Shown here piece after piece: positions 1 to 6,047 of a stretch of 10,748 nt of DNA (position 1 is its first letter; each line of letters opens with the position of its first letter). The stretch covers positions 1 to 10,748 of the forward strand of contig CACXEL010000072.1 of assembly GCA_902766655.1 (NCBI GenBank), in the 5' to 3' direction. Source of the DNA: an uncultured Lachnospiraceae bacterium (GTDB lineage Bacteria; Bacillota; Clostridia; Lachnospirales; Lachnospiraceae). Below the pieces are notes generated by a model. It did not search any database and was not told where the DNA came from. It worked only from the letters and a program-made list of their open reading frames with translations. Position numbers and translations under genes: made by a program.

Positions 1-451
1 CCTCTTCGGGCGCTTTGGCCCCGGCGGCTGTTCCGGACGAAGATTCCTCGTTCCCGTCGGTCCGGGGCGCTCCGGCTTCGGGCTCTTTGGGCCCGGCCTC
101 TGATTCCGCCTCCGCGGCGTCAGATCCGGACTCCTGCTTCGGAGCGGATGTCTGCTTTGCCCCGGACGTCTTCCCGATATCCCTGAAGGACTTTTCCATG
201 TCCTTCACGGTGCCGCGCACGTCCCTGTTCAGCTCCTCCAGGGGCTCGAAGGCCTCCCTGAGCGGCTGCTGGGCCTCATTCAGCGGGTCGACCACGTTCT
301 CCCGCAGCTCGTCGGTGACGTCCTTGGTGGCCTTGCGGAACTCCTGCAGACCGGCCCCCAGCTTTCTGGCATAATATGGAAGCTTATCCGGTCCGATCAC
401 CATGAGGGCCACTATGAAAACGACAATAAGCTCCGCGAATCCGATTTTCAT
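1..451 (-). CDS. Twin-arginine translocase subunit, TatA/TatB family (TatB-like), C-terminus beyond window
   Basis: Component of the Tat pathway, which exports folded proteins across the cytoplasmic membrane. The visible 150 residues begin MKIGFAELIVVFIVALMVIG, a single membrane segment (about residues 5-20), then the family hinge GPDKLP (20-25) and a long amphipathic, charged helix (about 26-95), followed by an acidic Ala/Glu/Ser/Pro-rich tail. Glu7 in the membrane segment, the GPDKLP hinge and a length above 150 residues resemble TatB more than TatA; many Bacillota use one bifunctional TatA, so the exact subtype is uncertain. The start is chosen by the ribosome binding site AAAGGAGA about 7 nt upstream. 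No stop codon is reached before the window edge. A tatC gene would be expected just outside. A long structured leader with a consensus promoter precedes it. Confidence 0.88.
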   Translation of the reverse strand, partial: MKIGFAELIVVFIVALMVIGPDKLPYYARKLGAGLQEFRKATKDVTDELRENVVDPLNEAQQPLREAFEPLEELNRDVRGTVKDMEKSFRDIGKTSGAKQTSAPKQESGSDAAEAESEAGPKEPEAGAPRTDGNEESSSGTAAGAKAPEE

Positions 452-527
452 CCGCTGTCTCCTTTAGCTGCTGATTTTTCCTCCGCTGTTTTTCAGACAG
501 GTAAAGACCAGGACACGCCAAACAAAG

Positions 528-569
528 CAGCCGCATCTCCCCGCCGCCCGGCGGCGGCTGACACAGCCG
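528..569 (-). promoter_or_regulatory. Mutually exclusive hairpins in the Tat leader (possible attenuator)
   Basis: On the minus strand CAGCCGC (560-554) can pair either with the preceding CGGCTG (569-564; six pairs, loop TGT) or with the following GCGGCTG (534-528; seven pairs), which encloses another GC-rich hairpin. The second structure is followed by the moderately T-rich CTTTGTTT. This resembles an antiterminator/terminator switch, but the T tract is weak and a role is inferred only from the pairing. Confidence 0.3.
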
Positions 570-630
570 GCCTCCCTGCATGTTGTCCTGATCGTCCTCT
601 CCTATTAATTATGCGGAATTTCCAATTGTC

Positions 631-771
631 CAGCACCTGGAGAGCATGTGTAAAAAACGGTTGGAAAGCATGCCTGCCAGACAGTTTTTACACTTCTCAA
701 TTCAGATCATCAAGCGGCAAAGCGCTTCCGGTCATTGGCCGTGCGGGGAGTGCTTCGCATTCCAGGTGCTG
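631..771 (-). ncRNA. Predicted structured leader RNA of unknown class, upstream of the Tat gene
   Basis: Seen directly: a perfect 11-bp inverted repeat (CAGCACCTGGA at 631-641 and TCCAGGTGCTG at 761-771) closes a 119-nt interior that holds further hairpins: a 10-bp stem with one bulged base (648-658 with 684-693), AAGCG/CGCTT (712-716 with 723-727) and TGCG/CGCA (742-745 with 756-759). Read on the minus strand it lies about 30 nt after the predicted transcription start and about 180 nt before the Tat start codon, so it would be the 5' leader of that gene. The closed multi-branch shape is typical of riboswitch aptamers or stable ncRNAs. I do not recognise TPP, FMN, SAM, lysine, cobalamin, T-box or SRP signatures. 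A miniature transposable element with terminal inverted repeats is an alternative, though no target-site duplication is evident. Confidence 0.5.
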
Positions 772-807
772 AATAATCATTACTTTTTAACGATATTTAA
801 TAACTTT

Positions 808-835
808 ATTATAAAATGCCTGTACTCTTTGTCAA
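808..835 (-). promoter_or_regulatory. Perfect-consensus sigma-A promoter for the Tat leader
   Basis: On the minus strand, TTGACA (835-830) and TATAAT (813-808) are separated by 16 bp. Both hexamers match the consensus exactly. An A/T-rich stretch upstream (about 840-870) could act as an UP element. The predicted start is near 801, giving a leader of about 350 nt before the Tat start codon at 451. Confidence 0.85.
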
Positions 836-930
836 GCAAAACAAGCTTTCGTAACTTTTTTTGCACAAAATGCATGAAATGCTTCCGGATATATTCTGCC
901 GACAAACAGAAAACTGCCCTCCCGCCCCTG

Positions 931-960
931 TTGCCTTCCTCCGTTCCTTCATGATATACT
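931..960 (+). promoter_or_regulatory. Probable promoter of apbE
   Basis: TTGCCT (931-936) and TATACT (955-960) are 18 bp apart on the plus strand. The -10 is a 5/6 match and the -35 a 4/6 match to sigma-A consensus. A start near 967 gives a 5' leader of about 140 nt, with no open frame carrying a convincing ribosome binding site. Confidence 0.55.
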
Positions 961-1106
961 TTCACATGGTCCGGACCCAGGAACGCACAGACGCCGGGAG
1001 CATGACGAAGCCTTTTCCCCGGTCCTTCCGACAGGAGATCCGCGGTATGTCCGCATTTCCCATCGCCCTGCATTTCGGAGCACTTCGCCGCACGAAAGGA
1101 GTACCC

Positions 1107-2243
1107 ATGAAAAGAGCTGCTGCTTTTCTTCTGATTTTTATACTTGCCCTCGCAGGCTGCTCGAACAGCTCCTCCCAGGGGAGCGGGAAGGCCGGTGAAA
1201 CGGCGGGGACCGCCGAGACAGGGGGCGCCGGGGAGCCGGCTGCCGAAGAGACCCAGAGCGCCGTCACGCTTGTCCCCGAACAGGATCCCGAAGCGGCCCT
1301 GGGCGACACCATCTACATCTCCAGCATGGACACGGAGATGGCCCTGACCGCCTACGGCAGTCACCGAACGGAAGCCCTTGCGGCTGCCCGGGACGAGGTC
1401 CTGCGGCTGAATGACCTTTTCAGCGTCGGCGTGGAGACGAGCGACATTTCCCGGGCAAACACGGAAGGCTCCGTCGTCCTGGCGCCGGAGACAGAGCTCC
1501 TGGTCCGCGACTCCCTGGACCTCTATGAGGCGACCGGCGGTCTTTTCGACATCACCGTCTATCCTCTGATGGACCTCTGGGGCTTCACGACACAGAATTT
1601 CAAAGTCCCGTCGGAGAGCGAGCTGGCGGCTGCCCTGGCGCTTGTGGGCTCGGACAGGCTTTCATTTTCCGAAAATGACCACACGCTGACCCTGGACAAA
1701 GGCCAGGCCATCGATCTGGGCGCCATCGCAAAGGGCTACACCTCCGCCAGGATCATGGATATCTTCCGCGAGCACGGCGTGCAGAGCGCCATGGTATCCC
1801 TGGGCGGCAATATCCAGTGCCTGGGCACCAAGCCGGACGGCTCCGCCTGGCGGATCGGCATCCAGGACCCGGTCAGCGGCCGGGGAGAGACGGTCGCCAA
1901 GCTCCACATCACCGACCTGGCCGTGATCACCTCCGGCTCCTACGAGCGGTACTTTACCGACAAGGAGACCGGCGAGACCTACCACCACATCATCGATCCC
2001 CGGACGGGTAAATCGGCCAGGAGCGGACTGACCTCCGTGACCATCGTTTCCAGGGACGGGGCCCTGGCCGACGGGCTCTCCACCTCCCTCTTCATCATGG
2101 GGATCGACGAGGCCTTCCGGTTCTGGAAGAGCGGCGTCTACGACTTCGAGGCCCTCTTTATCGATGAGGGCGGACACATCTATATCACGCCCGGCCTCAG
2201 CGGGATGATCTACGACACACCCGGCGTCACGGTCCTTGAGTAA
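1107..2243 (+). CDS. apbE: FAD:protein FMN transferase, lipoprotein ApbE
   Basis: ApbE transfers the FMN moiety of FAD to a Thr/Ser of target proteins such as Rnf/Nqr subunits and extracytoplasmic flavoproteins, on the outer face of the membrane. The 378-residue product starts with a lipoprotein signal (MKRAAAFLLIFILALAGC, lipobox LAGC, lipidated Cys18), then a low-complexity Gly/Ala/Glu/Ser linker to about residue 60. The catalytic domain shows SSMDTEM (72-78), DLGAIAKGY (203-211), SLGGN (231-235), SGSYERYF (276-283), HHIIDPRTG (293-301) and ADGLST (321-326, with the metal-binding Asp322); these are the family's FAD and Mg binding motifs. The start is set by AAAGGAG 7 nt upstream and by the signal peptide; the frame is open further upstream but has no signal there. 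A strong terminator follows. No flavinylation target or Rnf gene lies in the window. Confidence 0.95.
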   Translation: MKRAAAFLLIFILALAGCSNSSSQGSGKAGETAGTAETGGAGEPAAEETQSAVTLVPEQDPEAALGDTIYISSMDTEMALTAYGSHRTEALAAARDEVLRLNDLFSVGVETSDISRANTEGSVVLAPETELLVRDSLDLYEATGGLFDITVYPLMDLWGFTTQNFKVPSESELAAALALVGSDRLSFSENDHTLTLDKGQAIDLGAIAKGYTSARIMDIFREHGVQSAMVSLGGNIQCLGTKPDGSAWRIGIQDPVSGRGETVAKLHITDLAVITSGSYERYFTDKETGETYHHIIDPRTGKSARSGLTSVTIVSRDGALADGLSTSLFIMGIDEAFRFWKSGVYDFEALFIDEGGHIYITPGLSGMIYDTPGVTVLE

Positions 2244-2300
2244 AATGAGGCCCGCGGAAGGCCCTGCCGTCCGCGCCGCCCCCAAAAAAACGTTCAAAAC

Positions 2301-2334
2301 AAAAAAAATTCGCCATCTGATGGCGAATTTTTTT
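2301..2334 (+). terminator. Rho-independent terminator after apbE
   Basis: ATTCGCCAT and ATGGCGAAT (2308-2316, 2320-2328) form a perfect 9-bp stem with loop CTG, flanked by eight A (2301-2308) and by a T run (2327-2334 region). The symmetric A and T flanks would let it act in both directions. It lies 57 nt after the apbE stop. Confidence 0.95.
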
Positions 2335-2409
2335 GTTGCCCGCAGGATAAACTGAAGAAGGCGGAGCGCCTGCCCCGCCGGAAGCTTACCGGGAAGGGAG
2401 GGATGTAGT

Positions 2410-2634
2410 ATGGACGCGGAGGAGCTGGCAGCCCTTCTGGGCACTGTCTTCCGCAGCGCAGCCAGAAATGACCGGGTGCGGGACGTCAACCTCTTCGGCA
2501 TCCGCTATGCCGCCGAGCTGGAGCAGTGCGGCGTGGGCTGCCGGGAGCTGATCCGGCTCGCGGGGCTGCCGGAAGGCTACGCCGCCGAGCTGGCCAAGGG
2601 AATGCGGCTGGCCGGGCTGGTGACGCTGCGTTGA
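2410..2634 (+). CDS. Small conserved-looking protein of unknown function (74 aa)
   Basis: A 74-residue cytoplasmic protein without signal peptide or membrane segment. A GGGAGG ribosome binding site lies about 8 nt before the ATG. The sequence is compact and mostly helical by eye: MDAEELAALLGTVF at the start, DVNLFGIRYAAEL (25-37), and a C-terminal half (42-74) whose RELIRLAGLPEGYAAELAKG reads like a short helix-turn-helix, in the way small HTH-like proteins of Clostridia do. That resemblance is weak and I assign no function. It sits between the apbE terminator and its own terminator, so it looks like a separate short transcript, but I see no clear promoter in the 75 nt available upstream. Confidence 0.7.
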   Translation: MDAEELAALLGTVFRSAARNDRVRDVNLFGIRYAAELEQCGVGCRELIRLAGLPEGYAAELAKGMRLAGLVTLR

Positions 2635-2686
2635 AAAGGACCGGTGCGCGCAGGGCTGTGAAGGGATGACGTGCACCTGTCGCAGA

Positions 2687-2741
2687 CCGGCTCACGGACC
2701 TCAGCAGAAGGCTGGAGGCTTCCGTGAACCGGCCCCTTTTT
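2687..2741 (+). terminator. Rho-independent terminator after the 74-aa gene
   Basis: CCGGCTCACGGA (2687-2698) pairs with TCCGTGAACCGG (2721-2732) with one mismatch; an inner CTCAGC/GGCTGGAG stem extends it. The stem is followed by CCCC and then TTTTT (2737-2741). Confidence 0.8.
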
Positions 2742-2792
2742 GCAAACATATGTACGAAAAATCCATACTGTTTTTCGTCACTTATTCCGATA

Positions 2793-2822
2793 TTGCGGAT
2801 TTTAACAGGTATCTGCTATACT
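2793..2822 (+). promoter_or_regulatory. Probable promoter of the prepilin peptidase gene
   Basis: TTGCGG (2793-2798) and TATACT (2817-2822) are 18 bp apart, in a locally A/T-rich stretch of otherwise GC-rich DNA. The predicted start near 2829 leaves a 40-nt leader before the ATG at 2870. Confidence 0.6.
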
Positions 2823-2869
2823 TGCCACTATCAAAAGACCGCCATGGGCGGCTTTCGGAAGGAGACACC

Positions 2870-3397
2870 ATGTCTGCGCTGACCATTCTGCTTCTGACGG
2901 CAGTCAGTCTGCCGGCCCTCATTTTCGACGTAACTACCGGAAAGATCCCCAATCTGCTCACCTTTGCGGGGCTGGGCGCCGGGATCCTGGCCGCCGTGAT
3001 CACGGGCGGGCCGGCCGCGCTGCCCGCCTGCCTGGCCGGCATCTTTCTCCCCTTTCTCCTCCTCTGGCCGCTCTTCGTCCTAAGGATGATGGGCGGCGGT
3101 GACATCAAGCTCCTCATGGCCCTGGGCGGACTGACCGGCTATCCGGGGATCGTCCGGCTCTGTCTTTTTTCCGTCCTCGCCGGCAGTGTGCTGGCCGTCG
3201 GCCGCATGCTGACCACAAAAAGCTTTGCCTCCCGTCTGCGGCGCTTCACAAACTATATCAGAGATATGGCTGCCACCGGCCGGCTCTCCCGCTACCCCGG
3301 GACCGGGGACAGGGAGGCCAGACTGCCTTTTGCCGCGCCGGTCTTTATGGGCACGATCCTCTACGTGCTCAACGTTTTACAGCCATGGCAGGCCTGA
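2870..3397 (+). CDS. Prepilin peptidase, A24 family (CpaA/TadV-like)
   Basis: Membrane aspartic protease that cleaves the leader of type IV or Flp/Tad prepilins at the cytoplasmic face. The 175-residue product is the short form lacking the N-terminal methylase domain, as in CpaA/TadV. The two catalytic aspartates are visible: Asp20 in IFDVTTGKIPN (18-28) and Asp78 in the family signature MGGGDIK (74-80). Hydrophobic segments lie at about 2-18, 31-46, 50-71, 95-111 and 153-171. The start follows GGAAGGAG about 6 nt upstream; the frame is open to 2666 but that part overlaps the preceding terminator and is not coding. The loop at 115-150 is rich in Arg and polar residues. The next gene on the same strand encodes a TadZ-like ATPase, which supports a Tad/Flp pilus role, but no pilin substrate is present here. 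Confidence 0.92.
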   Translation: MSALTILLLTAVSLPALIFDVTTGKIPNLLTFAGLGAGILAAVITGGPAALPACLAGIFLPFLLLWPLFVLRMMGGGDIKLLMALGGLTGYPGIVRLCLFSVLAGSVLAVGRMLTTKSFASRLRRFTNYIRDMAATGRLSRYPGTGDREARLPFAAPVFMGTILYVLNVLQPWQA

Positions 3398-3399
3398 AG

Positions 3400-3453
3400 C
3401 GCTGTTCTTTCCCGGACGGAGCAGGCGCCGGGCGCGGCGCTCACGGAACAGCG
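3400..3453 (+). promoter_or_regulatory. Intercistronic stem-loop after the prepilin peptidase gene
   Basis: CGCTGTTC (3400-3407) and GAACAGCG (3446-3453) form an 8-bp perfect stem around a very GC-rich interior. There is no T run after it, so it is not a classical terminator; it may be an mRNA-end stabiliser or a read-through-permitting structure between two co-transcribed genes. Confidence 0.4.
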
Positions 3454-3543
3454 TATATGTCCCGCATCCTTGTATTCACACGGTATTACAGTTCTGTGGG
3501 CAGAAGGAGGCCGGTCCTGCTGTCTTTGCCTTCCCATGTAAAA

Positions 3544-3563
3544 TCCGGCGCCAGGGCGCCGGA
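3544..3563 (+). promoter_or_regulatory. GC-rich palindromic hairpin just upstream of the tadZ-like start
   Basis: TCCGGCGCC and GGCGCCGGA are perfect complements around AG. The hairpin ends 10-12 nt before the AAAGGAG ribosome binding site of the next gene. It could affect translation or mRNA processing; as DNA it could be an operator. No sigma-A promoter was found between the two genes, so they may be co-transcribed. Confidence 0.4.
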
Positions 3564-3586
3564 CAAATCTGTCGAAAGGAGTCTCC

Positions 3587-4636
3587 ATGAAGAAAAAACT
3601 GCTGGCCTTATGCGACCCTGAGAAGGACTTCGCCGGCCGTTTCACCGACTATTTCGGCCGCCACCGGGACTTCCCCTGCGAGGTCCGGGTCTTCACGAGC
3701 GCCGAAGCCCTCATCGCCTTCGCGGACCGGGCCGCCATAGACATTCTGCTGATCAACGAATCCCTTCTCTCGGACGAAGTCCGCCGGATTGCAGCCGGGC
3801 ACACGCTCCTCCTCACAGAGCAAAGGAACGGCTCATCCGATGCGATCGGCAAGTACCAGTCGGCGCCGGCCATCCTTCGGGCAGCGCTGGCAGCCTGCCC
3901 GGATTCCCCTGCCGGAGAGACATCGCCACAGTTGCGCCCACCCACAAAGACCCTCGTCGTTTACTCTCCGCTCGGCCGCTGCGGCAGGACCACCTTCGCC
4001 CTGACGCTGGGCCAGCTCCTTTCCCGCGACCACCCGACGCTCTTCGTAAGTCTGGAGGAGAATGCCTCCCTCTCCGGGCTTCTTCACGCCGAGACATCCG
4101 CCACGCTCGCGGATATGATCTTCAGCTGCCGGCAGCAGGAGAAGGACTTCATTTCCTCCGTTGCCGGCGCCGCTGTTCCGCTGGGCGGCCTGCAGGTGCT
4201 CATGCCGACGCCCTGCCCGGAAGAACTCTACACGGTGAGGAGGGAAGAGTGGGAGGACTTTTTCACAAGGCTCGAGCGCGACGGGAGCTACGAATACCTG
4301 GTCGTGGATGCCGGATGCGGGGCGGGGGCCCTGCGGACAATTCTCGGGCGGGCGGACGTCATTTTCTTTCCCCTGCTCACGGATGACTTTTCCCGGGCCA
4401 AGACCGAAGCCTTCCGCCGGCGGCTGGCCCTCTGGGATGACCCTTCCGTCGGGGAACGGATCTTTCCACTCAGCCTGCCGGCCTGCCGGATGCCGGAAAC
4501 GACCGACCGTTACTTCGAGCGGCTCACCGCCATGCCTTTCGGAGACTACGTGCGGGAGGTCATCCGGACCTCCGGCGTCACCGGGCCGTCTGTTCAGTCA
4601 TCCCCGATTCCAACGTCCAACGGCTTCAGTCCGTAA
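3587..4636 (+). CDS. TadZ/CpaE-like P-loop ATPase with atypical Walker A
   Basis: Member of the ParA/MinD superfamily that in Tad/Flp pilus systems positions the secretion machinery at the membrane or pole. The 349-residue product has an N-terminal receiver-like domain (about 1-100, beginning MKKKLLALCDPEKDF) without an evident phospho-acceptor pattern, a linker (101-120), then the ATPase domain. Its P-loop reads SPLGRCGRTTF (127-137): the usual C-terminal Walker A Lys is Arg134, and the signature Lys of deviant Walker A is also missing. The Walker B-like strand YLVVDAGCG (237-245) keeps Asp241. The start follows AAAGGAG. The last 43 bp overlap the convergent HTH gene. The call rests on fold-level motifs and the adjacent prepilin peptidase; a divergent ParA-family protein with another role is possible. 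Confidence 0.8.
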   Translation: MKKKLLALCDPEKDFAGRFTDYFGRHRDFPCEVRVFTSAEALIAFADRAAIDILLINESLLSDEVRRIAAGHTLLLTEQRNGSSDAIGKYQSAPAILRAALAACPDSPAGETSPQLRPPTKTLVVYSPLGRCGRTTFALTLGQLLSRDHPTLFVSLEENASLSGLLHAETSATLADMIFSCRQQEKDFISSVAGAAVPLGGLQVLMPTPCPEELYTVRREEWEDFFTRLERDGSYEYLVVDAGCGAGALRTILGRADVIFFPLLTDDFSRAKTEAFRRRLALWDDPSVGERIFPLSLPACRMPETTDRYFERLTAMPFGDYVREVIRTSGVTGPSVQSSPIPTSNGFSP

Positions 4637-5040
4637 TAGCGGAGCCACTCATCGACCTTGTCAACGGACCAGAGTCCGTTCCTGAAGGCCAGATAGAAGA
4701 CGTTATCCCGGGGATTCCTGGGATATAAGGCCGGCAGCCCATAGAGTTCAAGGCCGCGCCGCACCTCCTCCACGTTCATGTGGGCAGCCAGGAAGATCTG
4801 CAGGAGCCGGTCCCTGTCCGTGGACCGCTGAGTCCCGCTCAGGATCTTATAGCCGTACTTTTCAGGGACATCCGCCCGCTTCAGGACATCCCGCCGGCTC
4901 ATCTGCTTTTCCCGGAGGATCCGGGTCATATAGGTCGGGAAATCAAGTTCCGCCTCCTCCCGGCTCACATCCCAGTAATGTCTGAGCCCGTCCATGCAGT
5001 ATCTGTCGAGGAGGTTCTGAAGTCTCTGCGTCGTAGGCAT
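4594..5040 (-). CDS. XRE-type helix-turn-helix protein
   Basis: A 148-residue soluble protein. The segment at about 34-92 (from FPTYMTRILREKQMSRRDVL, then a turn at ADVPEKYGYKILSGTQR) has the XRE HTH pattern of two helices and a recognition helix, followed by helices at 74-100. The C-terminal part (101-148) contains GLPALYPRNPRDNVFYLAF and ends KPLDVGIGDD. This N-terminal HTH plus LYP.N.RD tail is a recurrent layout in Clostridia regulators of unknown target. The start at 5040 is chosen by GGAAGGAG about 7 nt upstream; the longer frame to 5127 has no ribosome binding site. It is convergent with, and overlaps by 43 bp, the tadZ-like gene. What it regulates cannot be told from the window. Confidence 0.82.
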   Translation of the reverse strand: MPTTQRLQNLLDRYCMDGLRHYWDVSREEAELDFPTYMTRILREKQMSRRDVLKRADVPEKYGYKILSGTQRSTDRDRLLQIFLAAHMNVEEVRRGLELYGLPALYPRNPRDNVFYLAFRNGLWSVDKVDEWLRYYGLKPLDVGIGDD

Positions 5041-5150
5041 ATCCTGTCTCCTTCCAACTCTGCTCACGGCTGTCCGCCGTTTTTGGTCTGCCTGCTGTGT
5101 CCGGTGCCCCGTCCGCAGCCGTTTCATCCCCCGGCTTCCGTGGCTTCTGC

Positions 5151-5156
5151 ATTATA
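5151..5156 (-). promoter_or_regulatory. Likely -10 element for the HTH gene
   Basis: TATAAT (5156-5151, minus strand) lies about 110 nt before the HTH start codon. The hexamer 17 bp upstream (TGGCGA) is a poor -35, so the promoter may be weak or need an activator. Confidence 0.4.
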
Positions 5157-5278
5157 CCGGATATAAAGGCATTTCGCCACATGAAATACCGCCCGGTCCT
5201 TGTATCATCGCCGATGATCCGGGCGCTACGATTACAGCGTCTGTCCTCCCGGCCTTCCATGAAAGCAGTCACCGACGC

Positions 5279-5306
5279 AAAAAAGCCGGGTTCAGGGGAA
5301 CCCGGC
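5279..5306 (-). terminator. Rho-independent terminator of the VTC/DUF4956 operon
   Basis: On the minus strand GCCGGGTTC (5306-5298) and GAACCCGGC (5293-5285) form a 9-bp perfect stem with a 4-nt loop, followed by six T (5284-5279). It lies 24 nt after the DUF4956 stop and separates this operon from the downstream HTH gene. Confidence 0.95.
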
Positions 5307-5329
5307 CGAATCATTCTGCATTCACATTA

Positions 5330-6010
5330 TCAGAGCTCCTGGATGCTCTCCGCATGGCGGGCCGAGACAACCGTCAGGTTGCCGTTCCGGACCCGGATGT
5401 CGTCGATCATCTGCTTCTCGAAGGCGGCGTCCTTGAGGGTGACGTCGTAATCCAGCTCGAACATGCTTCCCAGGTTCACGGTCCTGACCTTCATGAGCTC
5501 CGCCTTTGCTGTGTACCTGGCGAAAATGTCGTCGAACACCGATGTGTAATCCAGGTCCTCCGGAATCGAGACCTTCAGCGTCTTGTCCAGGGCGCTTCGC
5601 TCACCGAAATGAACCCTGCCGAAGCCCCACAGGACGCCTGCCACAATCACGGTAAAGAGGACCGCGAACAGAAGCTCGCCCATTCCACAGGCCAGACCGA
5701 CGGCCATGGCGAAGAAGACGCCCATGATCTCGCGGGACGTGCCCGGCACGGAGCGGAAACGGACCAGCGAAAAGGTGCCGGCCACAGCCACCGCTGTTCC
5801 CAGGCTGCCGCTGGCCAGGAGGATGACTGCCTCCACCAGGATCGGCAGCAGGGCCAGTGTCACGATATAGTTCCTGGAGCAGCGGTCGCTGGTCTTCATA
5901 TAGACAAAGGCTATGCCGATGCCCAGGATCAGCGCTGCCGTCATGCACAGCAGCACGCTCTCCAGTGTGACGGTGCCGGATGTTACGTCCAGAATACTCA
6001 TAAAAGACAT
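5330..6010 (-). CDS. DUF4956 membrane protein, partner of a VTC-domain protein
   Basis: A 226-residue protein with membrane segments at about 17-37, 48-67, 69-84 and 97-130, then a soluble C-terminal domain (about 135-226) starting RVHFGERSALDKTL. The conserved-looking core FSLVRFRSVPGTSREIMG (80-97), between two membrane helices, is the hallmark I associate with DUF4956. The family has no established biochemical role; it recurs beside VTC-domain polyphosphate polymerase genes, and together they are presumed to form a membrane assembly. The start is fixed by AAGGAG about 9 nt before ATGTCTTTT. It follows the VTC-domain gene with a 37-nt gap and is closed by a terminator, so the two form a clean two-gene operon. 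Function beyond the pairing is inference. Confidence 0.88.
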   Translation of the reverse strand: MSFMSILDVTSGTVTLESVLLCMTAALILGIGIAFVYMKTSDRCSRNYIVTLALLPILVEAVILLASGSLGTAVAVAGTFSLVRFRSVPGTSREIMGVFFAMAVGLACGMGELLFAVLFTVIVAGVLWGFGRVHFGERSALDKTLKVSIPEDLDYTSVFDDIFARYTAKAELMKVRTVNLGSMFELDYDVTLKDAAFEKQMIDDIRVRNGNLTVVSARHAESIQEL

Positions 6011-6047
6011 TTTCTCAATTCTCCTTTTTACTATGCATTGTCGGTGG

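Noticed and set aside
384..581. 65-codon minus-strand frame overlapping the Tat gene start, with RRK-rich sequence
   Set aside because: Its possible GGAG is too far (about 17 nt) from the ATG, the frame overlaps tat coding sequence in another frame, and the protein is low-complexity without a recognisable domain.
631..771. The inverted repeat as ends of a miniature transposable element
   Set aside because: No target-site duplication was seen next to the 11-bp repeats, and the position right after a perfect promoter fits a leader RNA better; kept only as an alternative.
646..954. 102-codon plus-strand frame, Cys- and Phe-rich
   Set aside because: It runs antisense through the structured leader and the consensus promoter, its GGAG is only a few nt from the ATG, and the sequence reads as translated A/T-rich regulatory DNA.
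1662..2501. 279-codon minus-strand frame opposite apbE
   Set aside because: It is a GC-driven shadow of a well-supported ApbE gene and also spans the apbE terminator.
2666..2869. Upstream extension of the prepilin peptidase frame
   Set aside because: It covers the terminator of the preceding gene and the promoter, and the strong GGAAGGAG sits before the ATG at 2870.
5601..5948. Alternative minus-strand frame within the DUF4956 gene
   Set aside because: It is a shifted frame of a clear membrane protein gene and has no start signal of its own.
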